Shown here in pieces: positions 33,223-41,592 of a stretch of 64,000 nt of DNA. Source of the stretch: Geomobilibacter sp964432205 (GTDB lineage: Bacteria; Desulfobacterota; Desulfuromonadia; Geobacterales; DSM-12255); the NCBI GenBank assembly GCA_964432205.1, contig CAYSMK010000019.1, forward strand, positions 38,289 to 102,288, in the 5' to 3' direction. The notes under the pieces were generated by a model, which did no database searches, was not told where the DNA came from, and saw only the letters and a list, made by a program, of their open reading frames with translations. A program made the translations under genes and the position numbers. Positions within the stretch are counted from its first letter, which is position 1; each line of letters begins with the position of its first letter.

Positions 33223-33837
33223 ATGGCCGAACTCTCCCGCGAACAGCCACAAGTCACCCTGAACGATATCGCCCGTGCCCTGGCCGGTTACCGTCCGAAA
33301 CAGTTCGAATCCGCCGACCCTCGCAGTGCCGTCGCCATTATCCTCCGAAACGGGGCTGATGGCCCGGAACTACTGTACATCCGGCGGGCAGACGATGAGC
33401 ACGATCCCTGGTCGGGCAACATCGGCTTCCCCGGCGGCCGGGTGGAAAAACGCGACCACTCGGTCAGGGCAACAGCAGAACGGGAAACACTGGAGGAAGT
33501 GGGTTTAAGCCTGGACTGTGCCTGCTATCTGGGGCAGTTGGACGACATTACCGGCGCCAACCTGCCGGTACAGGTATCCTGCTTCGTCTACGCCCTTACG
33601 GTCGATCAGGCGCTCGTCCCGAACGACGAAGTAGCCAAGGCCTTCTGGTTTCCGCTGCACGAACTACTGATACCCGGCCGGCATCACCTGGCCTCCATAC
33701 CTTTCAACGGTACGACCTTCTACAAGCCGGCCCTTGACCTCCTGGGACCGGAGGGGCCGGTTCTCTGGGGAATCACCTACCGCCTGACAGAACAGTTCCT
33801 CTCGCTCATCGGCCACCCTCTTCCACCGCCGACCTGA
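33223..33837 (+). CDS. Nudix hydrolase, CoA-diphosphatase-like
   Basis: A 204-residue enzyme with a full Nudix box, GGRVEKRD...ERETLEEVGL, preceded by IGFPGG. The pattern SGNIGFPGGRVEKRD resembles CoA pyrophosphatases (NudL), which cleave CoA to phosphopantetheine and adenosine 3',5'-diphosphate; substrate is inferred. ATG 33223 follows the DUF4149 stop by one base; the longer frame lies over that gene. It is followed 67 bases later by the lpxC-like gene. Confidence 0.85.
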   Translation: MAELSREQPQVTLNDIARALAGYRPKQFESADPRSAVAIILRNGADGPELLYIRRADDEHDPWSGNIGFPGGRVEKRDHSVRATAERETLEEVGLSLDCACYLGQLDDITGANLPVQVSCFVYALTVDQALVPNDEVAKAFWFPLHELLIPGRHHLASIPFNGTTFYKPALDLLGPEGPVLWGITYRLTEQFLSLIGHPLPPPT

Positions 33838-33904
33838 CCCGCACCGAAGGAAAGTCCGACCTCTCAGCGTTGACGCGCCACCGTTTCTGTGCGATAAAAG
33901 CCCA

Positions 33905-34732
33905 ATGATCAAACGCCGGACCACCATCAATAAAATCTTCAAAATCACCGGCATCGGCCTCCACACCGGCCGCCCGGTCACGCTGGAATTTCTTCCCCGC
34001 CGCGAGGCCGGTATCGCCTTCGTATTGGGAGATTGCCTGATTCCGGCCCGCTTCGACCGGGTCAACGACACCCGCCTTTCTACCCAGATTGCCGGAGAAA
34101 AGGGGGCGGTTGCCACGATCGAACATCTGATGGCAGCCTTCTATTTTGCCGGTATCACCAACTGCCTCGTGTATATCGATGGACCGGAAGTCCCGATCCT
34201 CGACGGTTCGGCCTGGGAATTCTATCAAGAGATGTGGCGGGCCGGGGTGTACGAGTTCCAGGAAACCGGGGTCTACCTGAAGCCCAACCGGACGATCGAG
34301 GCCACCCTCAACGACGCCTATATCCGTATCAGGCCCCTCAACACGCTGGACATCTCCATGACCATCGAATTCCGGCCGCCAGTGGGCAAACAGCGCAAGC
34401 GGGTGACCGACGTCGAGAACGCCTTTGCCATCATCAACTCGCGGACCTTTGTCCTGCAGGAAGAGATCGAGGCGATCCGAAAGGCTGGCCTGGCCAAAGG
34501 GGGGTCCCTGGACAATGCAGTGGTCATCGGCCACGACGACATCGTCAACCCGCACGGCCTCCGCTACAAGAAAGAGCTGGTGAACCACAAGATCCTCGAC
34601 CTGATCGGCGACCTCTATACCAGCGGCTACCGCATCCTCGGCAAGATCGAGGCGTACAAGACCGGCCACCACCTGAACAATCTCCTGCTCCGCGAGCTTT
34701 TTTCCTCCCCCGACAATTACGCCATCTACTGA
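33905..34732 (+). CDS. lpxC: UDP-3-O-acyl-N-acetylglucosamine deacetylase (LpxC family), short form
   Basis: A 275-residue LpxC-family zinc deacetylase of lipid A synthesis. Signatures: INKIFKITGIGLHTG at the start, TIEHLMAAFYFAGI (zinc His), PILDGSAWEF, GLAKGGSLDNAVVIG, HKILDLIGDLY (zinc His and Asp) and GHHLNN near the end (catalytic-base His). It is about 30 residues shorter than typical LpxC (about 305), mostly in the insert regions, and sits away from cell-wall genes, so it may be a second paralogue. Start ATG 33905 lacks a strong ribosome site. Confidence 0.88.
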   Translation: MIKRRTTINKIFKITGIGLHTGRPVTLEFLPRREAGIAFVLGDCLIPARFDRVNDTRLSTQIAGEKGAVATIEHLMAAFYFAGITNCLVYIDGPEVPILDGSAWEFYQEMWRAGVYEFQETGVYLKPNRTIEATLNDAYIRIRPLNTLDISMTIEFRPPVGKQRKRVTDVENAFAIINSRTFVLQEEIEAIRKAGLAKGGSLDNAVVIGHDDIVNPHGLRYKKELVNHKILDLIGDLYTSGYRILGKIEAYKTGHHLNNLLLRELFSSPDNYAIY

Positions 34733-34822
34733 TTTCCCGACCCACAATCCGTGCGGGGCGTGCAGCGGCGGCGCGAGCGGCACTCTGAGCGTAGCGGGAT
34801 GCACGGCTCTCACGGATTCACG

Positions 34823-35578
34823 CTAACGGTAGTTCTGATAGAGCAGTCGCGCGGTAACGGCCAGTACCATCATGATGAAAATGGGTCTGATGAAGCCCGT
34901 TCCCCGGCGGATGACCAGCTTCGAGCCCACCCGTGCCCCAAGAAACTGACCGGCACCCATGACCAGTCCTTCGCGAAACCTGACCTGCCCGGCCGCGAGA
35001 AACAGCACCAGGGAAACGATATTGCTGGTAAAGTTCATCACCTTGGTGTAGCCGGTAGCCTTGGTCATGTTGTAACCGAGGCCGAGCATCAGGGCGACCA
35101 CCCAGAACGAGCCGGTGCCCGGGCCGAAAAAACCGTCATAGAAACCGATGCCCAGACCGACCAGCAGGTAGTAAGGACCGGCCGGGAACTGCGGAGCACG
35201 GTCCTCGAAACCGAGGCGCGGGGTAAAGAGGGTGTACGCGGCAATCACCACCAGGAGCCAGGGGATGAGGTGGCGAAGGAGGTTGGGATCGATGCGCTGT
35301 ACTGCCCAGACGCCAACGGCGGCGCCGACGGTGGTGCAGTAAATTCCTTCTCGGCAGTCGCGGAGCTGCACCACTCCGGCCCGCACAAAGTGGAGCATGG
35401 CACTGCCGGAACCAAAACTTGACTGCAGCTTATTGGTACCGAGGGCTTCGGTGGGGGGTAATCCGCACCCAAGGAGAACGGGGATGGTGATGAGTCCGCC
35501 GCCGCCTGCTATGGAGTCGATGAGCCCGGCGACGAAGGCGGTGATAAAGAGAATGCCCAGCAAGGAGTACGTTGCCAT
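34823..35578 (-). CDS. TauE/SafE family sulfite/anion exporter
   Basis: A 251-residue protein with about eight membrane helices in two halves: LIDSIAGGGGLITIPVLLGCGLPPTEALGTNKLQ opens the first and GFYDGFFGPGTGSFWVVAL the second, both hallmark motifs of the TauE/SafE family. The substrate is not evident; sulfite, sulfoacetate and other organic acids are known for the family. Free-standing and convergent with the lpxC-like gene. Confidence 0.92.
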   Translation of the reverse strand: MATYSLLGILFITAFVAGLIDSIAGGGGLITIPVLLGCGLPPTEALGTNKLQSSFGSGSAMLHFVRAGVVQLRDCREGIYCTTVGAAVGVWAVQRIDPNLLRHLIPWLLVVIAAYTLFTPRLGFEDRAPQFPAGPYYLLVGLGIGFYDGFFGPGTGSFWVVALMLGLGYNMTKATGYTKVMNFTSNIVSLVLFLAAGQVRFREGLVMGAGQFLGARVGSKLVIRRGTGFIRPIFIMMVLAVTARLLYQNYR

Positions 35579-35653
35579 CTGCAGCCACCCGGAATGAGAT
35601 CTGCTGCACGGTAGCGCGCCGGGCGGTGGGATGCAACGGAATTCTGCCCCGGT

Positions 35654-37741
35654 TCAGGCTGATTGCTTTAACGGCTCTGGCTGCGCATGCTCAGCATGGC
35701 CTTTTTCAACCCTTTTGAGTACCGGGATCTTTTTCAGCACGCTCCGCCGTTTTTGCGGCGTGGCACCCAGATCGTGCTTCTCCATCATGAAACCCATGAT
35801 CTCGAAATACTGGATTGCATCGCGCAGTACCGTGGCGCAGGATTCCTTGTCGCCCGGCTGTTGGTGCGGCACGTAGACGGCAACCCGACCGCTCTCCGGC
35901 ATGTGCCAGGCGATATAGATGCGGGGCACGCCATCGTCGGCCACGGCGCAGACATATCCGCTGCATTTCTGTACCTCACGTCCGATTGGAACTGCCTGAA
36001 TCGTATTGATGGAAAAGAACACGGCCAGCACATCTACGGATGAGCGGTATGGCACGGTAGCGAGTCCGGCATCAAGCCTGAACTCTGTCGTGGAATCTGC
36101 CCCAGCGGCACTGAACGTACTCTCGGGGTCCAGCATCGCCAGCGCTTCCGCAGCGCCTGATGATGAAGCATCCGCCTCCTCTTCGTGCAGTTCCTCATGC
36201 TCCTGTTCCGGCAGATCCGGCAGCGGTTCGCCGGCCACCGCAGGAGGCGGGGCCGCATTCCCGCTGTTACCCTTCATGGGGCTCAACGGAACATTGTCCC
36301 GGGTTGCGGACGGCACCGAGGTCTGCACCGGCAGCGTGCCACCGGCAGCCATCTCGGCCACCATGACCCGTAGCTCGGCCCGAAGAGCCGTCTGTTCGCG
36401 CTGCGCAACCTGTTCCTGAATCAACAATGACTTGGTCAATCGTTCGTTTTCGGTCCGTAGCAGGGCAACCTCATCGGCACTGGCAGCACGTTCGGCTTGG
36501 CGCTCCTCCGCAAGCTGCTCCAGTTCCACCAGGATGAGGTTGTTGTCCTTGGAAAGTTGCGTCAGTTCCAGGCGCGCATCCTGCAGTTCGTTCTGCACCT
36601 GGTCCAGGTGCGCCAGGGATGCCCTGGCCACGGCAAGCTCTCCGGCAAGGGTCGCCAGTTCGGCGTTGGCAGCATCGGCGGCCGCGTCCAACTCGCCTTG
36701 CAGCCTTTCGATCAGGGACTTGTCAATCTCCCGTTCCTCCACTAATCGGGCATTCAATGCTGCCAACTCACCCTGCAGCACTTCCAGTGCCGCCGCTCCG
36801 GCAGCTTTTTCCGCCGCCAGCTGCTGCTCTAACGCCTCTTTTTCGGCAACGGCCTTTGCCAGAACTTTATTAACCGCAGCCAGCTCCTTTTTCGACATTT
36901 CCGCCATCGTGTCCTTTGCCGCCAGCGCTTCAGTCAGCTCCGTTCTGAGCAATGCGATTTCCGAAGTCAGCTTATCCCGCTCGGCACTGTCGCGACTCGA
37001 CGCGTCCTGCTCCAGAAGCTGCTGCCGGTCGGCTTTCGCCAACAGCTCTTCAGCGTTCTTCTGTGCGGTAACGGCCTTGTTATAGCGCGTCTGCAACTCT
37101 GCATAGTTTGCTGATGCCCGCGTTGCTTCACCCGATCTTTCCGTATGCACTCTTTCCGCTTCGAGTTTCACCGCCGCCAGTTCAGCCCGTACCTGCTGAA
37201 GAAGGGCATCCTTTTCCGCAAGCATCCTCTCCACATCTGGCGATCGGTGTTCGGGTGCTGCCTGCTTCTTGTGAGGAGTTGCTGAAGGTTTTTCTGCCTC
37301 TGTCTCTGTCGATGCTTTTTCTGCTGGCGGGACCAGATGGAGAAGTTTCTTCTGTGAAGCTGCCGGTGGACGCATGACCCGCAGACTGCGAATGATCACC
37401 TGGCGAATTGCCGCACTGAAATCAATGTTGACCTTTTCCACGACAAAGCCCTTGGCAGCTACAAACTCATGGGCTTGTGCCAGCAGGCGCGGGTAATCGG
37501 CGGTATCGACAGGATCGCTATCCGGCGTGTAGACGTAAATCTGCTTGAAGACCGTATCGAGGAATGACACGAAAATCCGCAGTTGCTGCCCCTCTTTGGC
37601 CGTACAGATATATGCCTCGCACTTGCGGCCGCAAAAGGATGGGTCTTCGGGAACAACCGGCGATTTGGACTGGAAGAGCTCGTAGAGGGATGGTTCGTCG
37701 ATCTTTACATACTCGACAGAAGGGTTGAAGGAAAACGACAT
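35654..37741 (-). CDS. Riboswitch-controlled coiled-coil protein with duplicated terminal domains
   Basis: A 695-residue protein of unknown family. Residues about 20-125 form an alpha/beta domain (KCEAYICTAKEGQQLRIFV...IYVYTPDSDPVD...FVAAKGFVVEKVNI). Residues about 175-480 are a long heptad-rich coiled coil (Glu/Ala/Leu/Lys/Gln). An acidic Pro/Glu linker follows, and residues about 575-680 repeat the first domain (KCSGYVCAVADDGVPRIYI...VAVYVPHQQPGD...FEIMGFMMEKHDL). No signal peptide or membrane segment is present, so it is probably cytoplasmic. GGAGG precedes ATG 37741. A cyclic-dinucleotide riboswitch with a terminator lies in its leader and a CRP-type palindrome lies further upstream. A scaffold with two like-binding ends is inferred. 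Confidence 0.85.
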   Translation of the reverse strand: MSFSFNPSVEYVKIDEPSLYELFQSKSPVVPEDPSFCGRKCEAYICTAKEGQQLRIFVSFLDTVFKQIYVYTPDSDPVDTADYPRLLAQAHEFVAAKGFVVEKVNIDFSAAIRQVIIRSLRVMRPPAASQKKLLHLVPPAEKASTETEAEKPSATPHKKQAAPEHRSPDVERMLAEKDALLQQVRAELAAVKLEAERVHTERSGEATRASANYAELQTRYNKAVTAQKNAEELLAKADRQQLLEQDASSRDSAERDKLTSEIALLRTELTEALAAKDTMAEMSKKELAAVNKVLAKAVAEKEALEQQLAAEKAAGAAALEVLQGELAALNARLVEEREIDKSLIERLQGELDAAADAANAELATLAGELAVARASLAHLDQVQNELQDARLELTQLSKDNNLILVELEQLAEERQAERAASADEVALLRTENERLTKSLLIQEQVAQREQTALRAELRVMVAEMAAGGTLPVQTSVPSATRDNVPLSPMKGNSGNAAPPPAVAGEPLPDLPEQEHEELHEEEADASSSGAAEALAMLDPESTFSAAGADSTTEFRLDAGLATVPYRSSVDVLAVFFSINTIQAVPIGREVQKCSGYVCAVADDGVPRIYIAWHMPESGRVAVYVPHQQPGDKESCATVLRDAIQYFEIMGFMMEKHDLGATPQKRRSVLKKIPVLKRVEKGHAEHAQPEPLKQSA

Positions 37742-37781
37742 CGGGCACCTCCACGGTGAGGGACAGCTTGGGCACGAAAAA

Positions 37782-37829
37782 ACACAAAGCCGGGCGCAGG
37801 AATATCTTCTGATATTTCGGCACCCGGCT
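37782..37829 (-). terminator. Riboswitch-controlled intrinsic terminator
   Basis: On the minus strand AGCCGGG (37829-37823) pairs with CCCGGCT (37794-37788), enclosing a smaller GATATT/AATATC-type hairpin, and is followed by TTGTGTTTTTT. The 5' arm is the conserved GACAGCCGGGT end of the aptamer, so aptamer and terminator compete. Confidence 0.88.
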
Positions 37830-37895
37830 GTCTTCGTGAGACCCTTGGGCTATCCGCCCCACCATCGCTGGAGGTTTAGTCTTATCGCTTATCAG
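37809..37895 (-). ncRNA. GEMM-I cyclic-dinucleotide riboswitch
   Basis: Read on the minus strand: P1 CTGATA (37895-37890) closes with TATCAG (37814-37809); inside are CTAAACC, a stem around GCGATGG, GGGGCGGATAGCC, GGGTCT...GAAGAC and AGCCGGGTGCCG, the standard order of GEMM-I elements. The class senses c-di-GMP; Geobacter variants sense 3',3'-cGAMP, and which applies here cannot be decided by eye. The terminator shares its 3' part, so it is a transcriptional switch in front of the coiled-coil gene. Confidence 0.87.
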
Positions 37896-37974
37896 ATTGA
37901 TTCATCGATTATTTTTGTTTGAATGGATCATAGCAACGGGACCTATCAACGTCAAGAAGCAGACCACCATTATT

Positions 37975-37992
37975 ATGTGACGAGAGTCACAT
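37975..37992. promoter_or_regulatory. CRP/FNR-family palindromic site
   Basis: ATGTGAC-GAGA-GTCACAT is a perfect inverted repeat matching TGTGA-N6-TCACA. It lies 80 bases upstream of the riboswitch and 85 bases past the end of the DUF3106 gene, so it is placed to regulate the coiled-coil gene. Confidence 0.72.
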
Positions 37993-38077
37993 GAACTGAA
38001 AGCGACTGTTGAATTTCTTGAACACGACCTATTCTGGTTGCAGCGTGGCATATGACCTTTGAAGGGGACGGGCCTGG

Positions 38078-38611
38078 TCATGGCTGTGTGGACCTACTGT
38101 CACCACCCGACTGTTCACGGAGACGCTCCCGGGCAGCGCGCTGCTCCTCCGGAGTCATCCTGAGCCATCGTTCCCTGATGGCCCGGCGTTCTTCAGGGGG
38201 AAGGCTGTGCCACTCCTCACGCAGGCTGTGCCGTGCTTCGGGCGGAAGTGCCCGGAACCAGCGGAACCGCTCGCGTACCTTTGCCTGCTCTTCGGGCGGG
38301 AGGCGACGAAATCTGTCGAACTTGAGCCGGAGCTCTTCCCGTTTTTCAGGGGGAAGCTCCTGCCACCGCCGGAGCCGTTCCCCGGCCTCCCGGCGCTCCT
38401 CCGGCGTCATCTGACGCCACCGTTCAACACCACGACGGAGGCGCTCCTGACGTTCAGGAGGAAAGGTGTTCCATTGATCGGCAAACGGTCTCAAGGTCTT
38501 CTGCTCTTCGGGTGGCAGGCTTTGCCACGGTATCCGTACCGGCTCGGCAAAGACGGTCGCCGACCAGGAGAGCACAATGAGAGCCATGGCTACCGACCGA
38601 ACACACTTCAT
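38078..38611 (-). CDS. DUF3106 exported protein with LPPEE repeats
   Basis: A 177-residue protein: signal peptide (CVRSVAMALIVLSWSATVFA) followed by about seven imperfect repeats of about 21 residues with the core (L/M)(P/T)PEER..LR.R...(F/W) across the whole mature chain. It is highly charged (Arg/Glu) and likely helical and periplasmic. Its start overlaps the stop of the DUF3619 gene (38608-38611), so it is the last gene of the ECF sigma operon. It may be the periplasmic sensing or target component (inference). Confidence 0.87.
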   Translation of the reverse strand: MKCVRSVAMALIVLSWSATVFAEPVRIPWQSLPPEEQKTLRPFADQWNTFPPERQERLRRGVERWRQMTPEERREAGERLRRWQELPPEKREELRLKFDRFRRLPPEEQAKVRERFRWFRALPPEARHSLREEWHSLPPEERRAIRERWLRMTPEEQRAARERLREQSGGDSRSTQP

Positions 38612-38982
38612 CTCTTCACTCCCCCCTGACCGGGCTGGTCGGCCAGCCACCGATAGAAATCCAGATCCTCATACAACTCCAGCTGTTCCTGGGCAGAGGC
38701 AAACTCCAGTTCATCCAGATTCCTTACCTGCGTGCTGCTGCGATCGCCTCCATACCAAATGGAGACAGCAGCAAGCAGAACCGCCGCAGTAGCGAATCCA
38801 CCGGCGGTGATCCAGCGCGGAACGATGAGATACCGCCCCCCCCTCCCCTGCGGCACCCCGATGGCGCGCACCCGACCATCGCGGAGGCGCCCGACCACCG
38901 CAGCCGGCAACCGGTCTATCTCATCGTCCAGTTCGCGGACGATGGAGCGAACGAAAGTCTCCTCACGTTCATCCTCTTTCAT
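38608..38982 (-). CDS. DUF3619 membrane protein, probable anti-sigma factor
   Basis: A 124-residue protein: cytoplasmic helical N-terminus (ETFVRSIVRELDDEIDRLPAAVVGRLRDGR), one membrane helix (ITAGGFATAAVLLAAVSIWYG) and a short periplasmic tail (NLDELEFASAQEQLELYEDLDFYRWLAD). This is the layout of DUF3619-type anti-sigma proteins. ATG 38982 follows AAGGAG and overlaps the sigma gene by ATGA; its end overlaps DUF3106. It would hold the ECF sigma factor at the membrane. Confidence 0.82.
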   Translation of the reverse strand: MKEDEREETFVRSIVRELDDEIDRLPAAVVGRLRDGRVRAIGVPQGRGGRYLIVPRWITAGGFATAAVLLAAVSIWYGGDRSSTQVRNLDELEFASAQEQLELYEDLDFYRWLADQPGQGGVKR

Positions 38983-39578
38983 GGCGAATACTCCTTCAGA
39001 AGGTTTCGCAACGTGTGCACGGCACGGAAATAATGGGTCTTTACGCTCCCCTCGGAACATCCCATGGCAGAAGCTGTTTCGGAAACATCAAGCCCCTCCC
39101 AGGAACGCAGAAGAAACGCCTGTTGCTGGCGAAGAGGGAGTTTTGCCACCGCCTCGCTGATGGCCGCGCCCAATCCTTTTCGGTCCAGAATATCGGCCGG
39201 GCTCTGGCCGCCAGTGTCGGGCAGAGCCTCGATGGGGTCGTTGTCATTGTCTTCACCTGAGCCCAGACCAAGCCAGGTGCGAAAACGGTTGCGCACCGTC
39301 GCACGCCGATGGCTGTCGGTGATTCTGCTCTGCAAGGTCCGCTGAAAAAGCACCTGCCACTCAGTTTCCGGCCGTTTGCGGTAATTCCTTACAAACACCA
39401 ACATTGCATCCTGGACGATATCAAGGGCATCGTCAGCCGTGCCGACCGCATACAAGGCCATCCGGAACGCCCGTCTCTCCACGGTGGCCAGGAACAGATT
39501 GAGTTCAGCGGGGTTATCCAGGGGCTGCTCCTCCGAACATCCTGACTTCCAAGAACATTCATTGTTAATAACGGTCAC
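38979..39578 (-). CDS. ECF-type RNA polymerase sigma factor
   Basis: A 199-residue sigma factor with region 2 (about 28-95; DDALDIVQDAMLVFVRNYRKRPETEWQVLFQRTLQSRITDSHRR split over the two helices) and region 4 (about 140-190; LPLRQQQAFLLRSWEGLDVSETASAMGCSEGSVKTH). A linker of about 35 acidic residues lies between. The start is GTG 39578, with no good ribosome site. It overlaps the probable anti-sigma gene by four bases and DUF3106 follows, a three-gene set also known from other proteobacteria. Autoregulation is expected but no promoter motif was identified. Confidence 0.92.
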   Translation of the reverse strand: MTVINNECSWKSGCSEEQPLDNPAELNLFLATVERRAFRMALYAVGTADDALDIVQDAMLVFVRNYRKRPETEWQVLFQRTLQSRITDSHRRATVRNRFRTWLGLGSGEDNDNDPIEALPDTGGQSPADILDRKGLGAAISEAVAKLPLRQQQAFLLRSWEGLDVSETASAMGCSEGSVKTHYFRAVHTLRNLLKEYSP

Positions 39579-39910
39579 CCGGCAGCTTGGTTGACAGTGA
39601 AAATGAACTGCACTCGGTGGCTCCGTCGAAGCATGGTCGACACCTCAGTCATCGTACCGTGCAGATACCGATGCCGGAAATCGGTGTAATTGTAAAATTA
39701 ATAATTGCTACATAATGCGATATAATGTTTTGAAGCCAGACAGACGGTTCGTTCCAGCTCAAACGACGGGCGTAGCGGTCTGCCAAGGCCATCACCGCTG
39801 CAGCCATCGGAACGAGAGGGCCGGTCGGGCACCCCATCCGGTAACAAACGGGCTGCGATTTCTAGCAGATGGTGGTTGCGGGATATGTTCGTGGCGGAAA
39901 GGATCTCCAG
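39579..39910. other. Divergent intergenic region between the sigma operon and the sensor cluster
   Basis: About 330 bases, AT-rich in the middle. A TATAAT (39721-39726) with TTAATA 17 bases before it (39698-39703) may drive the sensor cluster to the right; AAGGAT lies before the first gene. Nothing coding was recognised. Confidence 0.45.
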
Positions 39911-40759
39911 ATGCTGAACGTACGATTGATAGCCCTTCGGAGTGTGATGCTGGCACTGTTCGTTTTCGGCGTATCCCTGCCGGCAACTGCCACGCAGAGG
40001 AATGTCTATGCCCTTGCCATCATCCCCTCGGCCCCGCCGGTAACCATGCACACGCAATGGACCCCTTTCGTGGAGCGTCTCTCCCGGGAGACCGGCCTGG
40101 ATATCCGCCTCAAGCTGTACGAAAAAATGGCCGAATTCGAGCGGGATATCTGGAGGGGTACGCCAGACTTCATTTTCTCCTCACCGATCCAGCTCATGGT
40201 GGCCCACGAGTCGAACAGGTATGTGCCTCTTCTGCGCGGCAGCAAGCCGATTGCAGTCGGGCTCTTCGTGCGCAAGGATTCCCCCATCAGGAGTATCGAT
40301 GATCTGACCGGCAAGACAATCTCCTTTGTCGGCAACAAGAATCTCTGCAGCGTCTTTGTCAGGCATCTGCTGGCAGAGCATGGGAACAAACTGTCCTTCA
40401 CCAATGAATACGCGGGGTCAACCAGGAATGTGATCATTAACGTACTCCTGGGCAAGAGCGATGCCGGAGCAGTGTTCATGCCGGAACTGGAACGGGAGTC
40501 CGCAGAGACCCGTGATCAGCTGCGGGCAGTCCTGATGACGCCGGAAATAGCCCCCCATCCGCTCAGCGCCCACCCGCGTGTGCCCCGGACGGTGCAGGAG
40601 GCCGTGAAGAAGGCAACGCTCGCCATCGCGGCGACCCCGGACGGCGCTGAACTCCTCAAGACCCTCAGGCTGCAGACACCTGTTGCCGCGAATTATGAAA
40701 CAGATTACCGGGCACTGGAAGAGATTAACGTCAAACGGCTTACCAATTGGGGAAATTAA
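39911..40759 (+). CDS. PhnD-like periplasmic binding protein (phosphate/phosphonate family)
   Basis: A 282-residue exported protein with a signal peptide (RLIALRSVMLALFVFGVSLPATA) and a type II binding fold: NVYALAIIPSAPPVTMHTQWTPFVERLSRETG, FIFSSPIQLMVAHESNRYVPLLRG, VRKDSPIRSIDDLTGKTISFVGN and KSDAGAVFMPELE. No transport permease or ATPase is nearby; instead sensors follow directly, so it most likely delivers a ligand signal to them, as PhnD-like partners of kinases do elsewhere (inference). ATG 39911 has AAGGAT before it. The next gene starts two bases after its stop. Confidence 0.87.
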   Translation: MLNVRLIALRSVMLALFVFGVSLPATATQRNVYALAIIPSAPPVTMHTQWTPFVERLSRETGLDIRLKLYEKMAEFERDIWRGTPDFIFSSPIQLMVAHESNRYVPLLRGSKPIAVGLFVRKDSPIRSIDDLTGKTISFVGNKNLCSVFVRHLLAEHGNKLSFTNEYAGSTRNVIINVLLGKSDAGAVFMPELERESAETRDQLRAVLMTPEIAPHPLSAHPRVPRTVQEAVKKATLAIAATPDGAELLKTLRLQTPVAANYETDYRALEEINVKRLTNWGN

Positions 40760-40761
40760 AT

Positions 40762-41527
40762 ATGCCGATTCTGCCCCGCCGGCTGAATGCCCGCATCATC
40801 CTCATCGTCTCCTGTATCCTGCTGGCCACCGGCGTGACCTCCGGCTGGATAACCGCCAGGGATCAGACGGAAAGCCTCCTGGCGTCCATGCGCCTGAATT
40901 CGTCGATCATGGTCATGAACTTTGCCGAAAGCTGCGCCCGCTACCTGCTGGTCCAGGACTATGCGGAGTTGGAATCCTTCCTTCTCAAAACTGCGGAATT
41001 GCCCGACATCCAGCGTCTCCAGGTCTGCGAACCGGAAGGAACTCTCATCGGGGATATCGAACGGGGTCACGGTGGTAAGCCGCGCGCAAAGACGGGCATC
41101 GCCCGCCTCACACCACCGTCATCCCGGTCGACGCCCTATCGTGCAGTCAATCGGCATGCTGACCGCTTTTGCCACGCAGCTCGACGAGCGGAAGGGAGCG
41201 CAGATTCCTGTCAGTCACCAACCTCTGGAAATAGCTGAGTTGGGAACCTCACTGAACGAAGCTTCGGTAAAGTTGTTAATCTCCGAGCGGCATTTACTCA
41301 ATGAGCAGGAGCGGTTGCGAAAGAGCGAAGCAGCACTTCGCCGCCTCAGTGAAGAGCTCGAACAGCGGGTGCAGGAGCGGACTGCCGAGCTCGCGGCCAA
41401 GAACGCGGAACTGGAACGGGTCAACCGGGTCTTCGTCGGCCGGGAACTGCGGATGATCGAACTGAAGGAGCGGATCAAGGAGCTGGAAACGAAGACCTCG
41501 GAAAAAGGAAGCACTACAGATGCATGA
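40762..41527 (+). pseudogene. Membrane sensor with internal deletion and frame change, ending in the FVGRELRM tail
   Basis: The first frame (40762-41238) begins ARIILIVSCILLATGVTSGWITARD, a membrane helix, followed by a periplasmic sensor (SSIMVMNFAESCARYLLVQDYAELESFLLK). After about IARLTPP the reading becomes nonsense. The other frame becomes protein-like from about 41140 (IGMLTAFATQLDERKGAQI, a HAMP-like end), then a coiled coil and the tail FVGRELRMIELKERI (41432-41490), ending at 41527. The second membrane helix and part of the sensor are missing. A deletion plus frame change is the simplest reading; a separate protein from ATG 41156 is possible. No kinase domain is present. Confidence 0.7.
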
Positions 41528-41592
41528 CTCCAACGAGTTGAGATATCACCACCCAGATTGTATACAGATTGCCAATGACAGGAAGCGACCCT

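Noticed and set aside
36432..37085. Ser/Ala-rich 217-codon frame on the plus strand
   Set aside because: It is the antisense shadow of the coiled-coil region, and its composition follows directly from the Glu/Ala/Leu codons on the other strand.
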